Assembly (NCBI GenBank): GCA_963838095.1
Contig: CAWIPO010000009.1
Coordinates: forward strand, 186,001 to 250,000
Origin: CAWCGU01 sp963838095
GTDB taxonomy: Bacteria > Actinomycetota > Thermoleophilia > Solirubrobacterales > 70-9
Direction of reading: 5' to 3'
DNA length: 64,000 nucleotides
This document shows, piece by piece, positions 54,019 to 62,625 of the stretch; the first letter of the stretch is position 1, and the number at the start of each line of letters is the position of its first letter. The position numbers were made by a program, and so were the translations under genes. The notes under the pieces were generated by a model. It saw only the letters and a program-made list of their open reading frames with translations, made no database searches and was not told the origin of the DNA.

Positions 54019-55802
54019 CGGGAGGCGGGCCCACTCCTCTTCACCCCGAGGGTCAGGTCAACAATCGCCCCGCGAACGGATTTGCCGGTCACCACGAGAC
54101 GGGCGCCTTTCGGTACGTGCCGGGGTCTGGTGACCGTGCCGAGCTCACACCCCGCCTGGTTCAGTCTCCGCTTGGCTGCCGGCAGGCCCAGACCCCTGAG
54201 CCTCCCTGGATGGCACGAGCTTGTGGGCAAGGGCGTTGGCGCGGGACAGCCGCCCGGTGCGGGCCCCGGTTCGAGCGGACAACCGTCAATGTCGTCTCTG
54301 ACGCCGTCGCCATCCGTATCCGGCGGGGGAAGCGGAGTCGAGTCGCACGCATCGCCGAGCCCGTCGCCGTCGGAGTCCTGCTGGCTTGGGTTGCCGGCTG
54401 CGGGACAGTTATCGGAGGTGTCCGGGATGCCATCGCCATCGTTGTCCAGCGGCGGCGGAACGCGGGTGAGAAAGCCGTAGTAAAAGCCGGTCACGGGGTT
54501 GCTGATCGGGTCGCCCTCAAACCCGTAGTTGGGATTTGCGTTGTTGTAGCTCTGGGCGTCTGATCGCACATGGGCAATCACCTGCGCCGGTGTCATGCCC
54601 TTGCACGGGCCGGCGACGCCCGCTTCATCGATGCACAGGGCCACGACCCCCGCCATGTGCGGACTGGCCATGCTCGTCCCGGAGATCGTGGCGTGCGCGC
54701 TCACCGGCCAGGTGGAGGTGATGCAGGTCCCGGGGGCCGAGATCGTGTGCGCCTCCCCGGCCACCGTTTTGGCGAAATTCGAAAAGCTGGCAGGCTGATC
54801 GTCGAACTCGGAAGAGGCGCAGCCGGGCGATCCACCCGTCCCACCGGCCTGCCCGTCGCTGTCTGAGAGAGCGGTGACGGTCAGTACCTCGGGATACGCC
54901 GCGGGCACATTCGGCTGCGGCGCAAAGTCAAAATCCCAGCCTTCGTTGCCGGCCGCCACCACGTAGTTGACACCGGCCGCGGTCGAATTGCAGATCGCCA
55001 GGCGCATGCCGTCGGTGGTCGTCGCGCACGTCTGTCCGACCACCGGGCTGCCGAGCCCGCTGAGGCTCATGTTGGCGACGCCGATGTTGTTCGCCGCCCT
55101 GTTGGCGGTGACCCAATCGATGCCGCAGATGATTTGAGCGAAGGACCCTGATCCTGAGTTGTTCAGCACTCGGACTGCGTAAACCTGGGTGCCTGGAGCG
55201 ACGCCGGTCACGCCGGCGCCGTCGTTCTCTGCCCCGATCGTTCCCGCCACATGGGTACCGTGCCCGTTTCCGTCGTCAGGAGGGGTCCCGGGATCAATGC
55301 AATCCGTTCCTGCCACCGCATTCAGGTCGGGGTGGTTCAGCTGAATGCCCGAGTCGATCACCGCCACGCTGACGCCGCTCTGCTCACGCACCGTCCCTGT
55401 GGTGGCTGCCAGGATCCGCCGCGTACCGGTCGGTGGCGTTGGCTCGCCGGAGGCGATTGGGACGATGCGGGTCGCAACGACCCGGCGATTCTCACTGACG
55501 AAATCCACGCGGTTGTCGCCTTCCAGCTCCTGGACCTGGGAGTCGGTGAGCTCGGCCGCAAAGCCTTCGATCGCGGTTCGGTAGACGAAGTCGCTTTCGA
55601 ACCCGAGCTCCTGTTCGCGGACCGCGGTGGCACGGCCGGCATGCTGAACGGCTCCGCCCTCATAGACGACGATGTAGCTGTCGTCGATGATCGCGGCAGA
55701 CGGGTTTCTCGGCCTCTCCTCGGCCGTCGCCTGACTTGGAGCAACGAGAAGCGGAAGCAGAGCGCTTCCGAGCGCGACCTTCTTGCCGATGCCCCCGACC
55801 AC
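54015..55802 (-). CDS. Secreted subtilisin-like serine protease (S8) with C-terminal extension
   Basis: 595 residues, start GTG 55802. Signal peptide (LGSALLPLLVAPSQATA), an I9-type propeptide (YIVVYEGGA...FAAELTDSQVQELEGDNRVDFV), then the catalytic Asp (VAVIDSGIQ), His (NGHGTHVAGTIG) and Ser (SGTSMASPHMAG). Between 430 and 520 are TSP3-like repeats (DNDGDGIPDTSDNCP, DSDGDGLGDACD, DTDGDGVRDDIDGCP) that bind calcium. The last 60 residues are PASTA-like (LRGLGLPAAKRRLNQAGCELG). Extracellular protein degradation or surface processing. Confidence 0.92.
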   Translation of the reverse strand: MVGGIGKKVALGSALLPLLVAPSQATAEERPRNPSAAIIDDSYIVVYEGGAVQHAGRATAVREQELGFESDFVYRTAIEGFAAELTDSQVQELEGDNRVDFVSENRRVVATRIVPIASGEPTPPTGTRRILAATTGTVREQSGVSVAVIDSGIQLNHPDLNAVAGTDCIDPGTPPDDGNGHGTHVAGTIGAENDGAGVTGVAPGTQVYAVRVLNNSGSGSFAQIICGIDWVTANRAANNIGVANMSLSGLGSPVVGQTCATTTDGMRLAICNSTAAGVNYVVAAGNEGWDFDFAPQPNVPAAYPEVLTVTALSDSDGQAGGTGGSPGCASSEFDDQPASFSNFAKTVAGEAHTISAPGTCITSTWPVSAHATISGTSMASPHMAGVVALCIDEAGVAGPCKGMTPAQVIAHVRSDAQSYNNANPNYGFEGDPISNPVTGFYYGFLTRVPPPLDNDGDGIPDTSDNCPAAGNPSQQDSDGDGLGDACDSTPLPPPDTDGDGVRDDIDGCPLEPGPAPGGCPAPTPLPTSSCHPGRLRGLGLPAAKRRLNQAGCELGTVTRPRHVPKGARLVVTGKSVRGAIVDLTLGVKRSGPASR

Positions 55803-55836
55803 AGCTTCCTGCCGACCTTACTAGGATCCCACCCTG

Positions 55837-56781
55837 ATGGAGGCAGCCCAACCACCGCCGCAGGCGCCACCACCGCCGCCCCCGCCTGGGCCGGTTCCGC
55901 CGGCACCCAGGCGCGTCGACGTCGGACAGACGATCTCGGAGGTCTTCGTCCTCTACCGCGAGCATGCGGGCGTGCTGCTCGGCTTGGCCGCGGCGGTCTT
56001 CGTCTTCACCGGCCTGATCAGCGCGCTTCTGTATTCGACCGGCAGCATCTTCCTGATCTTCCTCTCGCTCGCGGTGGACATCGTCGCGATCACGCTGTAC
56101 ACGGGGATGGTGGTGAAGCTCGCCGACGACGTCCGCGGCGGGCGCCCCGCTTCGTCGATCAACGACCTGATCGGCTCGGCTGCGCCGGCAATCGTGCCCC
56201 TGATCGTGAACGGGTTCTTGAAGGGGATCGCGGTGGCGATCGGCCTGATCCTGCTGATCGCCCCGGGGCTGTATCTGCTCACGATCTGGGCGGTGACCGC
56301 GCCGGCGATCGTCCTCGAGCGCCTGAACGGGATCGCCGCCTTCGGCCGCAGCCAGGCGCTCGTCAAGGGCGAGGGTTGGAACGTCTTCGGCGTGATCGTG
56401 ATCGCGTTCCTGATCCAGTTCGCGATCGGGATCTTCTTCGGCGCGATCGGCTTCGCGATCGGCGACATCGGCGGCTACATCCTGCGGATCCTCGCCGCCA
56501 TCTTCACCGCGCCGATCAGCGCCCTGGTCGCCGCGCTGCTGTTCTTCCGCCTCCGCGGCGACGCCGCTGTCGCGCCCGCTGCCCCGGCTGCGCCCGCTGG
56601 CCCCGCCCAAACCGTCGTCGGCCAGCCACCGGCGCCCCCGCCGCCCGGCGGCCCTGCCGACACCGTCGTAGGCCAGCCGCCACCGCCCCCCACCGAGACC
56701 CAGCCCGCTCAGCCACCGCCGGGCCCCGCCGAGACCCAGATCAGCCAGCCGCCGCCGCCGCCACCCCCGCGCGAGGACTAG
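55837..56781 (+). CDS. Pro-rich integral membrane protein, paralogue of the 11406 gene
   Basis: 314 residues. An N-terminal Pro-rich stretch (QPPPQAPPPPPPPGPVPP) is followed by the same 'EVFVLYREHAGVLLGL' opening and about six helices seen in the 11406 gene. The C-terminus is Pro-rich with a repeated TVVGQPP unit (three copies: QTVVGQPPAPP, DTVVGQPPPPP, ETQISQPPPPP). Function unknown; Pro-rich tails suggest protein-protein contacts at the membrane. It runs up to the hairpin repeat C. Confidence 0.72.
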   Translation: MEAAQPPPQAPPPPPPPGPVPPAPRRVDVGQTISEVFVLYREHAGVLLGLAAAVFVFTGLISALLYSTGSIFLIFLSLAVDIVAITLYTGMVVKLADDVRGGRPASSINDLIGSAAPAIVPLIVNGFLKGIAVAIGLILLIAPGLYLLTIWAVTAPAIVLERLNGIAAFGRSQALVKGEGWNVFGVIVIAFLIQFAIGIFFGAIGFAIGDIGGYILRILAAIFTAPISALVAALLFFRLRGDAAVAPAAPAAPAGPAQTVVGQPPAPPPPGGPADTVVGQPPPPPTETQPAQPPPGPAETQISQPPPPPPPRED

Positions 56782-56815
56782 CGCCAGTCGCTGGCTCGCA
56801 GCCGGCCCGTCTCAC

Positions 56816-56959
56816 GAACGACAGCACCGAGGGAGGAGCTCGATGCGCTTTCGGCCGCGCGGAGCACCGGAACCAGAATCTCTCTCATTGTGGGGCCATA
56901 GCCCCTACAACCCAGAGAGATCTTGTCGGTGGGCGATCCCGCTTCCCTACCAGTCGTTC
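56816..56959 (+). repeat. Hairpin repeat, copy C (144 bp, related to unit D)
   Basis: Box GAACGACAGCACC (56816-56828, one mismatch). The sequence from CTTTCGGCCGCGCGGAGCACCG on matches unit D over about 85 bp, including the hairpin CTCTCT..TTGTGGGG/CCCCTACAA..AGAGAG (56880-56919) whose loop reads CCATAG. The right end has GTCGTTC (56953-56959), the inverse of GAACGAC. No ATG in the loop. Lies between convergent genes. Confidence 0.72.
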
Positions 56960-56984
56960 GCTAGCTGTCCCCGCCTGAACCGGA

Positions 56985-57335
56985 TCAGGTCTCTAGCGCG
57001 CAGGGCGGATGAGGGTGGTCGTGATCGGGCGGGCGGGCGAGGAACTCGCGATGTCGGACGTCCAGCTCGTCGGTCGCGAGCGTGGCGCTTTCGGCGAGCA
57101 CGTCCTCAAGCGCGGCCGCCCAGCTCTCCCAGTACGGACGCGCCTCGTCGCTGGCGATCCGGGCGATCAGGCGCTGGCGAAAGTCCTCCCACTCGCACGC
57201 GTCCGAGCGGCACAGCGCGATCGTGATCCCGAACACCCGCCGCTCCCACGGCGCCGCGAACACGATCTCCCCGTTGTCTCGGGGCGGGGACACGGCGCCC
57301 TCGAGGTCGGCGTCGATTCCGAGCGTCTCAGCCAC
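56985..57335 (-). CDS. Nitrile hydratase accessory (activator/beta-like) protein
   Basis: 116 residues. [37 protein letters not shown] and [17 protein letters not shown] match the N-terminal-half-of-beta-like activator that loads cobalt into the alpha subunit, as in P14K/NhlE-type proteins. It is the last gene in the cobalt-uptake and nitrile hydratase operon and overlaps the alpha gene by 8 bp. Confidence 0.85.
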   Translation of the reverse strand: MAETLGIDADLEGAVSPPRDNGEIVFAAPWERRVFGITIALCRSDACEWEDFRQRLIARIASDEARPYWESWAAALEDVLAESATLATDELDVRHREFLARPPDHDHPHPPCALET

Positions 57336-57931
57336 CGTCGACAGCGTCCGGCGCGAGCGGCTTCCCGACGCCGATCATCGAGTCGCGCGTGACCAAAGGC
57401 GCGAGGCGCTCGGCATCCAGGGCATCGGTGCCCGCGGGGCGCTCGGGAAGCACCAGGTAGCGAGCCTCGGCCGAGCTGTCCCAGACGCGGACGCGTATGT
57501 CGTCGGCCAGCTCCAGCCCCATCTCCTTCAGCACCGCCTTCGGCTCGGCGACCATCCGCGAGCGGTACTCGGGCGACTTGTACCAGCGGGGCGGCAGGCC
57601 GAGGACCGGCCACGGATAGCACGAGCACAGGGTGCACACGACCACGTTGTGCACCTCGGGCGTGTTCTCCACGGTGATGATCAGCTGGCCCTCCGGGCCG
57701 CCGAAGCCGAATTCCGCGATCGCGCCGGTCCCGTCGGCGAGCAGCCGCTCTCGATACGACCGGATCCGTCCAGGCCTTCGCGATCACCTTCGCGCCGTTC
57801 ATCGGGCCGACGCTGGTCTCGTAGTGCTCGATGATCTCGTCGACGACCTCGGGATCGACCAGGCCCTTCTCCACCAGCAGTGCCTCCACCGCCTCGACGC
57901 GGACCGCGGAATCGTCGACCTCGTGGGTCAT
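57328..57931 (-). pseudogene. nthA: Nitrile hydratase alpha subunit, cobalt type (frameshifted near 57760)
   Basis: N-terminus from ATG 57931: [43 protein letters not shown]. Then the frame jumps one base, [57 protein letters not shown]. The metal motif CTLCSC has Thr rather than Ser at the second position, the cobalt signature. One extra G in GAT-CCG-G-TCG (57760) breaks it. The enzyme hydrates nitriles to amides. Start overlaps the beta stop by 4 bp. Confidence 0.88.
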
Positions 57932-58652
57932 GCCTGCTCCAGGTAGGGCTCGTAGAGATCGACGCGCACCTCGGTTCCCGCCTCGGCGGCCTCGCCCCAC
58001 AGATCGCCGCCCTCGAACGCGACCGTGTAGAGGTGCTGCGGCCGTGCGCGCCTGCCGACCGAGTGGGCGTCGGGAAACAGGGTGGCGCCGTGATGCGCGG
58101 TCACGACCCCCGGCTTGCCGCTCACGTAGCCCGGCTGGCGCGTGTGCCCCGGAGCCTGATGCTCACGGACGCGGATCCGATCCCCGACCGAGAAGCGCCG
58201 CCGGCTGAGTGCCGGGTCGCGAGCTTCCGATCACATACGGAACGACGTGGGCGCTGAACCAGCGAGGAAGCCTCGGGCGCATGAACATCCGCAGGGCTCT
58301 CGATGCGTAACGCGCGCCGCACCGCCGAGGCGCGGCGGGCGGCGGGCTGGGCGGGGCGGCCGTGCACGCGGGCATCGATCTCGGCCGGGGCCAGATGTCC
58401 GGAGTCGGCAAGCGAGCTCTCGAGGCCGCCGAGCCAGCGCCGGTAGTAGCTCGACATGTAGATCTCGGGCGGGAGCTTCTCCATCTCGAAGCGGGCGGCG
58501 TCGACGTTCGGCGGGCCGAGCAGCGTGTTGACGTAGACCGTCATCCCGAATACCCGGCCCTCCCAGGGCTCGTGGAAGACCGGCTCTTCCGGCTCCTGCG
58601 CGACCGGGCCGAAGTGCTCGGCTCGGCCGCCCATGTCGCTCAGCGCCGCCAT
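57928..58652 (-). pseudogene. nthB: Nitrile hydratase beta subunit (two frameshifts)
   Basis: ATG 58652 gives MAALSDMGGRAEHFGPV, EPVFHEPWEGRVFGMTVYV and IYMSSYYRRWLGGLES, the beta N-terminus. Two +1 shifts follow, one about 58300-58330 and one about 58175-58225 (position not exact). The C-terminal frame reads [47 protein letters not shown]...EHLYTVAF-like...[21 protein letters not shown]. The beta subunit forms the heterodimer with alpha. Confidence 0.85.
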
Positions 58653-59333
58653 GAGGCGAACCTAGCGAAAGCAATCCCCAGCGACGTCCACAGGATCGCC
58701 TGCACCGCGAGCGAGGTGAGGCGGAAGTCCTGCAGCAGGTCGGCCGGGAAGGAGTCGGGAGCGGGATCGACCCCGGGCAGGATCACGCTGACCGCCGACC
58801 ACCAACCCGGCGAAGACCGCGATCCCGGCGATCGCCCGCAGCCGCGTTCCGGCGCGCTCGGGCAGCCTGCGCGCGGTCCGCCAGCCCGCGAGCAGCGCCA
58901 GCAGCGAGGTCGCGACCAGCGTCAGGTAGAGCAGCGTGCGCTCGGTGATCGTGGCGGGATCGCCAACCCCGGGCGGCGCCGCCGGGTACTTGAGGAACGG
59001 CACCAGGACGACCGCGACGAACAGCGCCGCCGCGAGGCCGGCGCACAGCCAGATGTCGCTGCGCGCTCGCACCCGCCCCCGGGCGACCGCGAAGACCAGC
59101 GCGAACAGGCCTCCCAGCGCGAGGCCGTAAAGACCCGTGGCGAGGAACAGGCCGATCTTCTGCCCGTCTCGACTGACAAGCTCGTCGCCGGAGTGACCCG
59201 GCGCCTCGTTTGCCGCCTCGAGGGCGATCGCGTTATCGATCAGCGGCTCGCCGAACGCGAACGCGAACAGCCCCGCCGCGAGGCCCGCGAGCAGCCCGGC
59301 GCTCAGGCCGCGCAGGAACAGTGGAGCGACCAT
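58640..59333 (-). pseudogene. cbtA: Cobalt transporter subunit CbtA (frameshifted near 58796)
   Basis: From ATG 59333: LFLRGLSAGLLAGLAAGLFAFAFGEPLIDNAI, with E near the centre of helix 1, DGQKIGLFLATGLYGLALGGLFALVF and FLKYPAAPPGVGDPATI, all CbtA hallmarks. It shifts at LVVGG; with one base removed it reads VAVSVILPGVDPAPDSFPADLLQDFRLTSLAVQAILWTSLGIAFA to TGA at 58640-58642, which overlaps the beta subunit start. Five-helix membrane subunit of cobalt uptake. Confidence 0.85.
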
Positions 59334-59344
59334 CCCGGCGGCCC

Positions 59345-59527
59345 TCAATGGCACGGCAGGGCGAGCACATGCCGCCCGTCGTGCATCAGTTCGTGGAGGA
59401 AGAGGCCGGTGCGCGACAGCGCCCCCTGGTCCAGGGTGACCAGATAAATGACGCCGATCAGCAGCGCGGCGACCAGCGCCCAAGGCAACAGATCCCGTAG
59501 CGGGATGGGCTGAATGGATGTCGACTG
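59345..59527 (-). CDS. cbtB: Cobalt transporter subunit CbtB (start unclear)
   Basis: The frame reads STSIQPIPLRDLLPWALVAALLIGVIYLVTLDQGALSRTGLFLHELMHDGRHVLALPCH and stops at 59345. One helix plus a C-terminal His/Cys metal motif (HELMHDGRH, PCH) match CbtB. There is no canonical start; the codon before Ser is CAG where ATG is expected (GATCAGTCGACA), suggesting a lost T. Short; overlooked by length filters. Confidence 0.8.
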   Translation of the reverse strand, partial: QSTSIQPIPLRDLLPWALVAALLIGVIYLVTLDQGALSRTGLFLHELMHDGRHVLALPCH

Positions 59528-59562
59528 ATCCGGGTGCGCTCGGGCACTCTAACCCGACGAAG

Positions 59563-60033
59563 TCAGAGGATCAGCGCGAGCCGTTCCACGCTCGTCTCCC
59601 AGCCCCAGCGGTGGAAATCGAGCACCGGCTCCTCGTCGAGCAACTCGTGGGTGAGCCGGACCTCGGTTTCGTCGCCGAGATCGTGGAACTCGACCGTGAC
59701 CTTGCTGTTGCCGGCCCCGCGCGCCTGCGGAACGTTCTGCCATGCGAACGTGTAGACGAGGCGCTCGGGCGGCTTTACCTCTAGGTACGTGCCGCCGAGC
59801 TCACCGAGCTCGCCGGCTGCCGGCGTCCAGACGATCCTGTAGCGGCCGCCGACCCGGACGTCGGCCTCCACTGTGGGGGGAGGGTCGAACTCGGCGCCGA
59901 ACCAGCGGCTGACCGCTTCGGGCTCGGTCCAGGCTCGAAAGACCCGCTCCCGCGGCGCCGCGAACGTGTGCGTGACGTGCAGCAGCGCGAGCGGAGAGGG
60001 GGGCGCGTAGGCGAGGGCATCGTCGGGCATCAA
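59563..60033 (-). CDS. SRPBCC/AHSA1-family protein
   Basis: 156 residues. START-like AHSA1 fold: HVTHTFAAPRERVFRAWTEPEAVSRWFGAEFDPPPTVEADVRVGGRYRIVW, then FAWQNVPQARGAGNSKVTVEF, ending WETSVERLALIL. A hydrophobic-ligand binding protein. Its ATG overlaps the stop of the ArsR gene (60030-60033), a recurrent ArsR-SRPBCC pairing. Confidence 0.88.
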   Translation of the reverse strand: MMPDDALAYAPPSPLALLHVTHTFAAPRERVFRAWTEPEAVSRWFGAEFDPPPTVEADVRVGGRYRIVWTPAAGELGELGGTYLEVKPPERLVYTFAWQNVPQARGAGNSKVTVEFHDLGDETEVRLTHELLDEEPVLDFHRWGWETSVERLALIL

Positions 60034-60380
60034 CGGGCCGCCTCCTCGTCCTCCACCTCGGCGAGGTAGCGGTCGAGCGATTCGAAGCGCTGCTCCCAGA
60101 AGCGCCCGTAGCGCGCGATCCAGGCAAAGGCGTCCTGCATAGGTTCGGCGGCGAGGCGGCAGCTCCGCACCCTGCCCTCCTTTTCGCTCGTCAGCAGCCC
60201 CGCGTCCTCCAGCACCCCGAGGTGCCTGAAGACGGCCGGCAGCGAGATGTCGAACGGCTCCGCCAGTTCACTGACGGAGGCCTCACCCTGCGAGAGCCGA
60301 GCGAGGATCTCGCGGCGCGTCGGGTCGGAGAGCGCGGCGAAGACCGAGTCCAGCGATCCGGGCTTACGCTTAACCATCAT
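60030..60380 (-). CDS. ArsR-family transcriptional regulator
   Basis: 116 residues from ATG 60380 (ATG 60377 next). Winged-helix HTH: LDSVFAALSDPTRREILARLSQGEASVSELAEPFDISLPAVFRHLGVLEDAGLLTSEKEGRVRSCRLAAEPM. It has no metal-site Cys, so it is not a classic metal sensor. ArsR/SRPBCC pairs usually control their own operon. Start region is AT-rich (TTAA, TTTACTTTAA) and may be its operator. Confidence 0.9.
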   Translation of the reverse strand: MMVKRKPGSLDSVFAALSDPTRREILARLSQGEASVSELAEPFDISLPAVFRHLGVLEDAGLLTSEKEGRVRSCRLAAEPMQDAFAWIARYGRFWEQRFESLDRYLAEVEDEEAAR

Positions 60381-60382
60381 GT

Positions 60383-61069
60383 TTACTTTAACGGCCCCGA
60401 CGGCAGCAGGCTGGCCAGGGCCGCTACCGGACGCTCGCTGATCTCGGCGCGGCGGTCGCGGTGGCCGAGCAGCATCGCGATCAGGGGCGCGATCTCGAAG
60501 TCGGCGGCGGTCAGCCGGGGCCCGTTCAGCGACCCCTCGAACACGAACGCGTCGAGGCGGTCGAGCATCCCGGGCAGCGCCTCGAAGTCGGCGCGCACGA
60601 CCTCCTCGCTGATCCCGTAATAGGCGAAGACGCGCGGCATCAGCAGCTTCCGCAGCCGCCGGCTGCGCGGGACTGCGAGCTTCCCGATCGCCGGGTGGGG
60701 GGTGACGGAGGCGTAGTCCTCGCTCATCGACCACAGGGTCATCCGCCGCACCGCGTGCTGGAGGATCTCGTCGCCGAAGCGCTCTGCCTCCTGGACGTTC
60801 ATGCGCGCGACCGGGTGGGAGGGGAACAGCGGTGGTTCGGGCACCAGCTCGTCGAGGGCGCGGGCGATCGCCCGATTCGTCTGCACGGGCCGCCCGTCCA
60901 GCTCCACCGCCGGGCAGGTGCCGCCGGGGAAGCCCTTAGCCGGCAGCGTCTTCCGATGGCGACCGGGCATCAGGTTGACGCGCCGATACTCCACTCCCTT
61001 GTGGCGCAGCATCAGCTCGGCCGAATACGACGGCGGTGCTCCCGGCAGGCCGTAGAGCTTCGCCGTCAA
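60383..61069 (-). CDS. Glutathione S-transferase-like protein
   Basis: 228 residues from TTG 61069, whose TTGA overlaps the stop of the amine oxidase, so coupled. N-terminal thioredoxin fold LTAKLYGLPGAPPSYSAELMLRHKGVEYRRVNLMPG, then GFPGGTCPAVELDGRPVQTNRAIARALDE; alpha-helical C-terminal domain. Actinobacteria lack glutathione, so the thiol or substrate may be different (known family, uncertain use). Confidence 0.8.
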   Translation of the reverse strand: MTAKLYGLPGAPPSYSAELMLRHKGVEYRRVNLMPGRHRKTLPAKGFPGGTCPAVELDGRPVQTNRAIARALDELVPEPPLFPSHPVARMNVQEAERFGDEILQHAVRRMTLWSMSEDYASVTPHPAIGKLAVPRSRRLRKLLMPRVFAYYGISEEVVRADFEALPGMLDRLDAFVFEGSLNGPRLTAADFEIAPLIAMLLGHRDRRAEISERPVAALASLLPSGPLK

Positions 61070-62625
61070 AGCTCCGCAAGCACCTCGTCGGCGGCGCTTT
61101 CGCCTGCGCGCAGCGCTCCCTCGACGAACGTGTTGTGGCTGACCGAGTGCTCGCTGTTGCCCCAGTGGACGCGCCGGAAGGGCGCGCGTATCGCGGGGCC
61201 GTAGTCGCTCAGCACGCCCGGCGGCAGGAAGCCGGGACATCCGCGCGTCCACTGCGCGTCAAGCGTCGCGTCGACCCAGCGAGCGTCGGCGCGGGCGCCC
61301 GACCAGTTGCGCTCGAGCGTCATCATCGGCTTCAGGGCCTCGTCGCCGAAGTAGGTCGCGAGGTGAGCAAGCATCGCCTGCCGCCGCTCCTTCGCCGGGC
61401 GCGTGGCGAGCTGGCGCTGGCGCGTGCCGACGATCGTCACCCCGAGCCGACCCGAGCTCGCGTCGGGGGGCGAGTAGTCGACGACGAAGTTCCCGGGCGC
61501 GAGGCCGAGGGCGCGACCGTTCAGTCCCTTCTCACGCCAGAACGGCCGCTCGTAGATGACCGAGAACGTGGTCGTGGCGCCCTGTGGGTAGCGCTGCGTG
61601 AGCTGGGCGCGCATGCCTGGAAGCGGGGGATCGAACTCGATCTGGGCGTTCAGCGAGGGAGGGGTGGCGACGATTGCCCGCTTCGCGATGACGCTGATAC
61701 GCGCCGATTCGACTCGCACCCGCCCGCGGCTCTGGGAGATCCGCTCGACGGGCGCCCCAAGCACGACTCGCTTGCCGAGCCGCGCCGCGAGTCGCAGCGG
61801 CAGCTCCTGCAGCCCTCCCTCTGCGAACTCGCCGCGGAAGATGAAGTCGAAGATCTGCTGCGTGCCGCTGGGGTGTCCAGCGTCCCTGGCGCGGGACAGA
61901 TAGGCGAGGAAGTGGAGCAGCGACACCTCCCCCGGCTCGGCCGCCGCCCCGATATAGATCAGGTAGTCGATCCACAGCCGGCCGAGCGGCGAGAACGTGT
62001 TCTGCTGCTTCCACGTCTCCACCGTGGTGTGGTCCCATTCGCTCGCCCGCGCGGCCTCCCAAGGAGCTTCGGGCGGAACGCTCTCCGCCATCGAGTCGAG
62101 CGCGATCAGCGGCACCCTCGCGTCAGCCTGTGACGACGCCGTTTCGTTCGTGCCGAGCGCGCCGCTCGCCGGGGCCTCGAAGCGGGTCTCGCCGAGGTAG
62201 GCGACGTCGTTGCCATCGGTGTACTGGCCGTAGAGGCTGATGCCGAGGTCCTTGGCCAGCGCCCGCGCGCGCTCGTGACTGGGCCCGAGCAGCTGGCCGC
62301 AATCGCAGGCGGGCGGCATCCCGCAGCGCCAGTTGTAGACGCGGCCGCCGACGCGGTCGCGCGCCTCGAGCACCACCACCGAGCGGCCCGCCTTCACGAG
62401 CCTGTGCGCCGCCGCCAGGCCCGCAGGCCCGGCGCCGACGACGACGACATCCGCCCGCTTCGTGGTTCGCCCGCGTGCCGGCTTGGGCGCCGGCGCCCCC
62501 TCACCGCTTCGCGCGCCGGCGACCACGGCGCCAAGCCCGGCGCCGATGCCGCCGGCGGCCGCGGCACCGACGAGCCGCCGCCTCGTGATCCCCGTTCCGG
62601 TGGTGGTTGTCAGCTCTGCAGACAC
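61066..62625 (-). CDS. Flavin-dependent amine oxidase, Tat-exported
   Basis: 519 residues from GTG 62625. Tat signal (TRRRLVGAAAAGGIGAGLGAVVAG). FAD motif VVVVGAGPAGLAAAHRLVKAGRSVVVLEARDRVGGRV. Late domain has RRVHWGNSEHSVSHNTFVEGALRAGESAADEVL, the MAO-type C-terminal FAD contact. Predicted to oxidise amines in the extracytoplasmic space, giving aldehyde, NH3 and H2O2. Coupled to the GST. A palindrome overlaps its start. Confidence 0.92.
   Translation of the reverse strand: MSAELTTTTGTGITRRRLVGAAAAGGIGAGLGAVVAGARSGEGAPAPKPARGRTTKRADVVVVGAGPAGLAAAHRLVKAGRSVVVLEARDRVGGRVYNWRCGMPPACDCGQLLGPSHERARALAKDLGISLYGQYTDGNDVAYLGETRFEAPASGALGTNETASSQADARVPLIALDSMAESVPPEAPWEAARASEWDHTTVETWKQQNTFSPLGRLWIDYLIYIGAAAEPGEVSLLHFLAYLSRARDAGHPSGTQQIFDFIFRGEFAEGGLQELPLRLAARLGKRVVLGAPVERISQSRGRVRVESARISVIAKRAIVATPPSLNAQIEFDPPLPGMRAQLTQRYPQGATTTFSVIYERPFWREKGLNGRALGLAPGNFVVDYSPPDASSGRLGVTIVGTRQRQLATRPAKERRQAMLAHLATYFGDEALKPMMTLERNWSGARADARWVDATLDAQWTRGCPGFLPPGVLSDYGPAIRAPFRRVHWGNSEHSVSHNTFVEGALRAGESAADEVLAEL

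Noticed and set aside
59345..59700. Cobalamin riboswitch in front of cbtB
   Set aside because: Only about 40 bp separate the gene from its neighbour and no B12-box sequence was seen.
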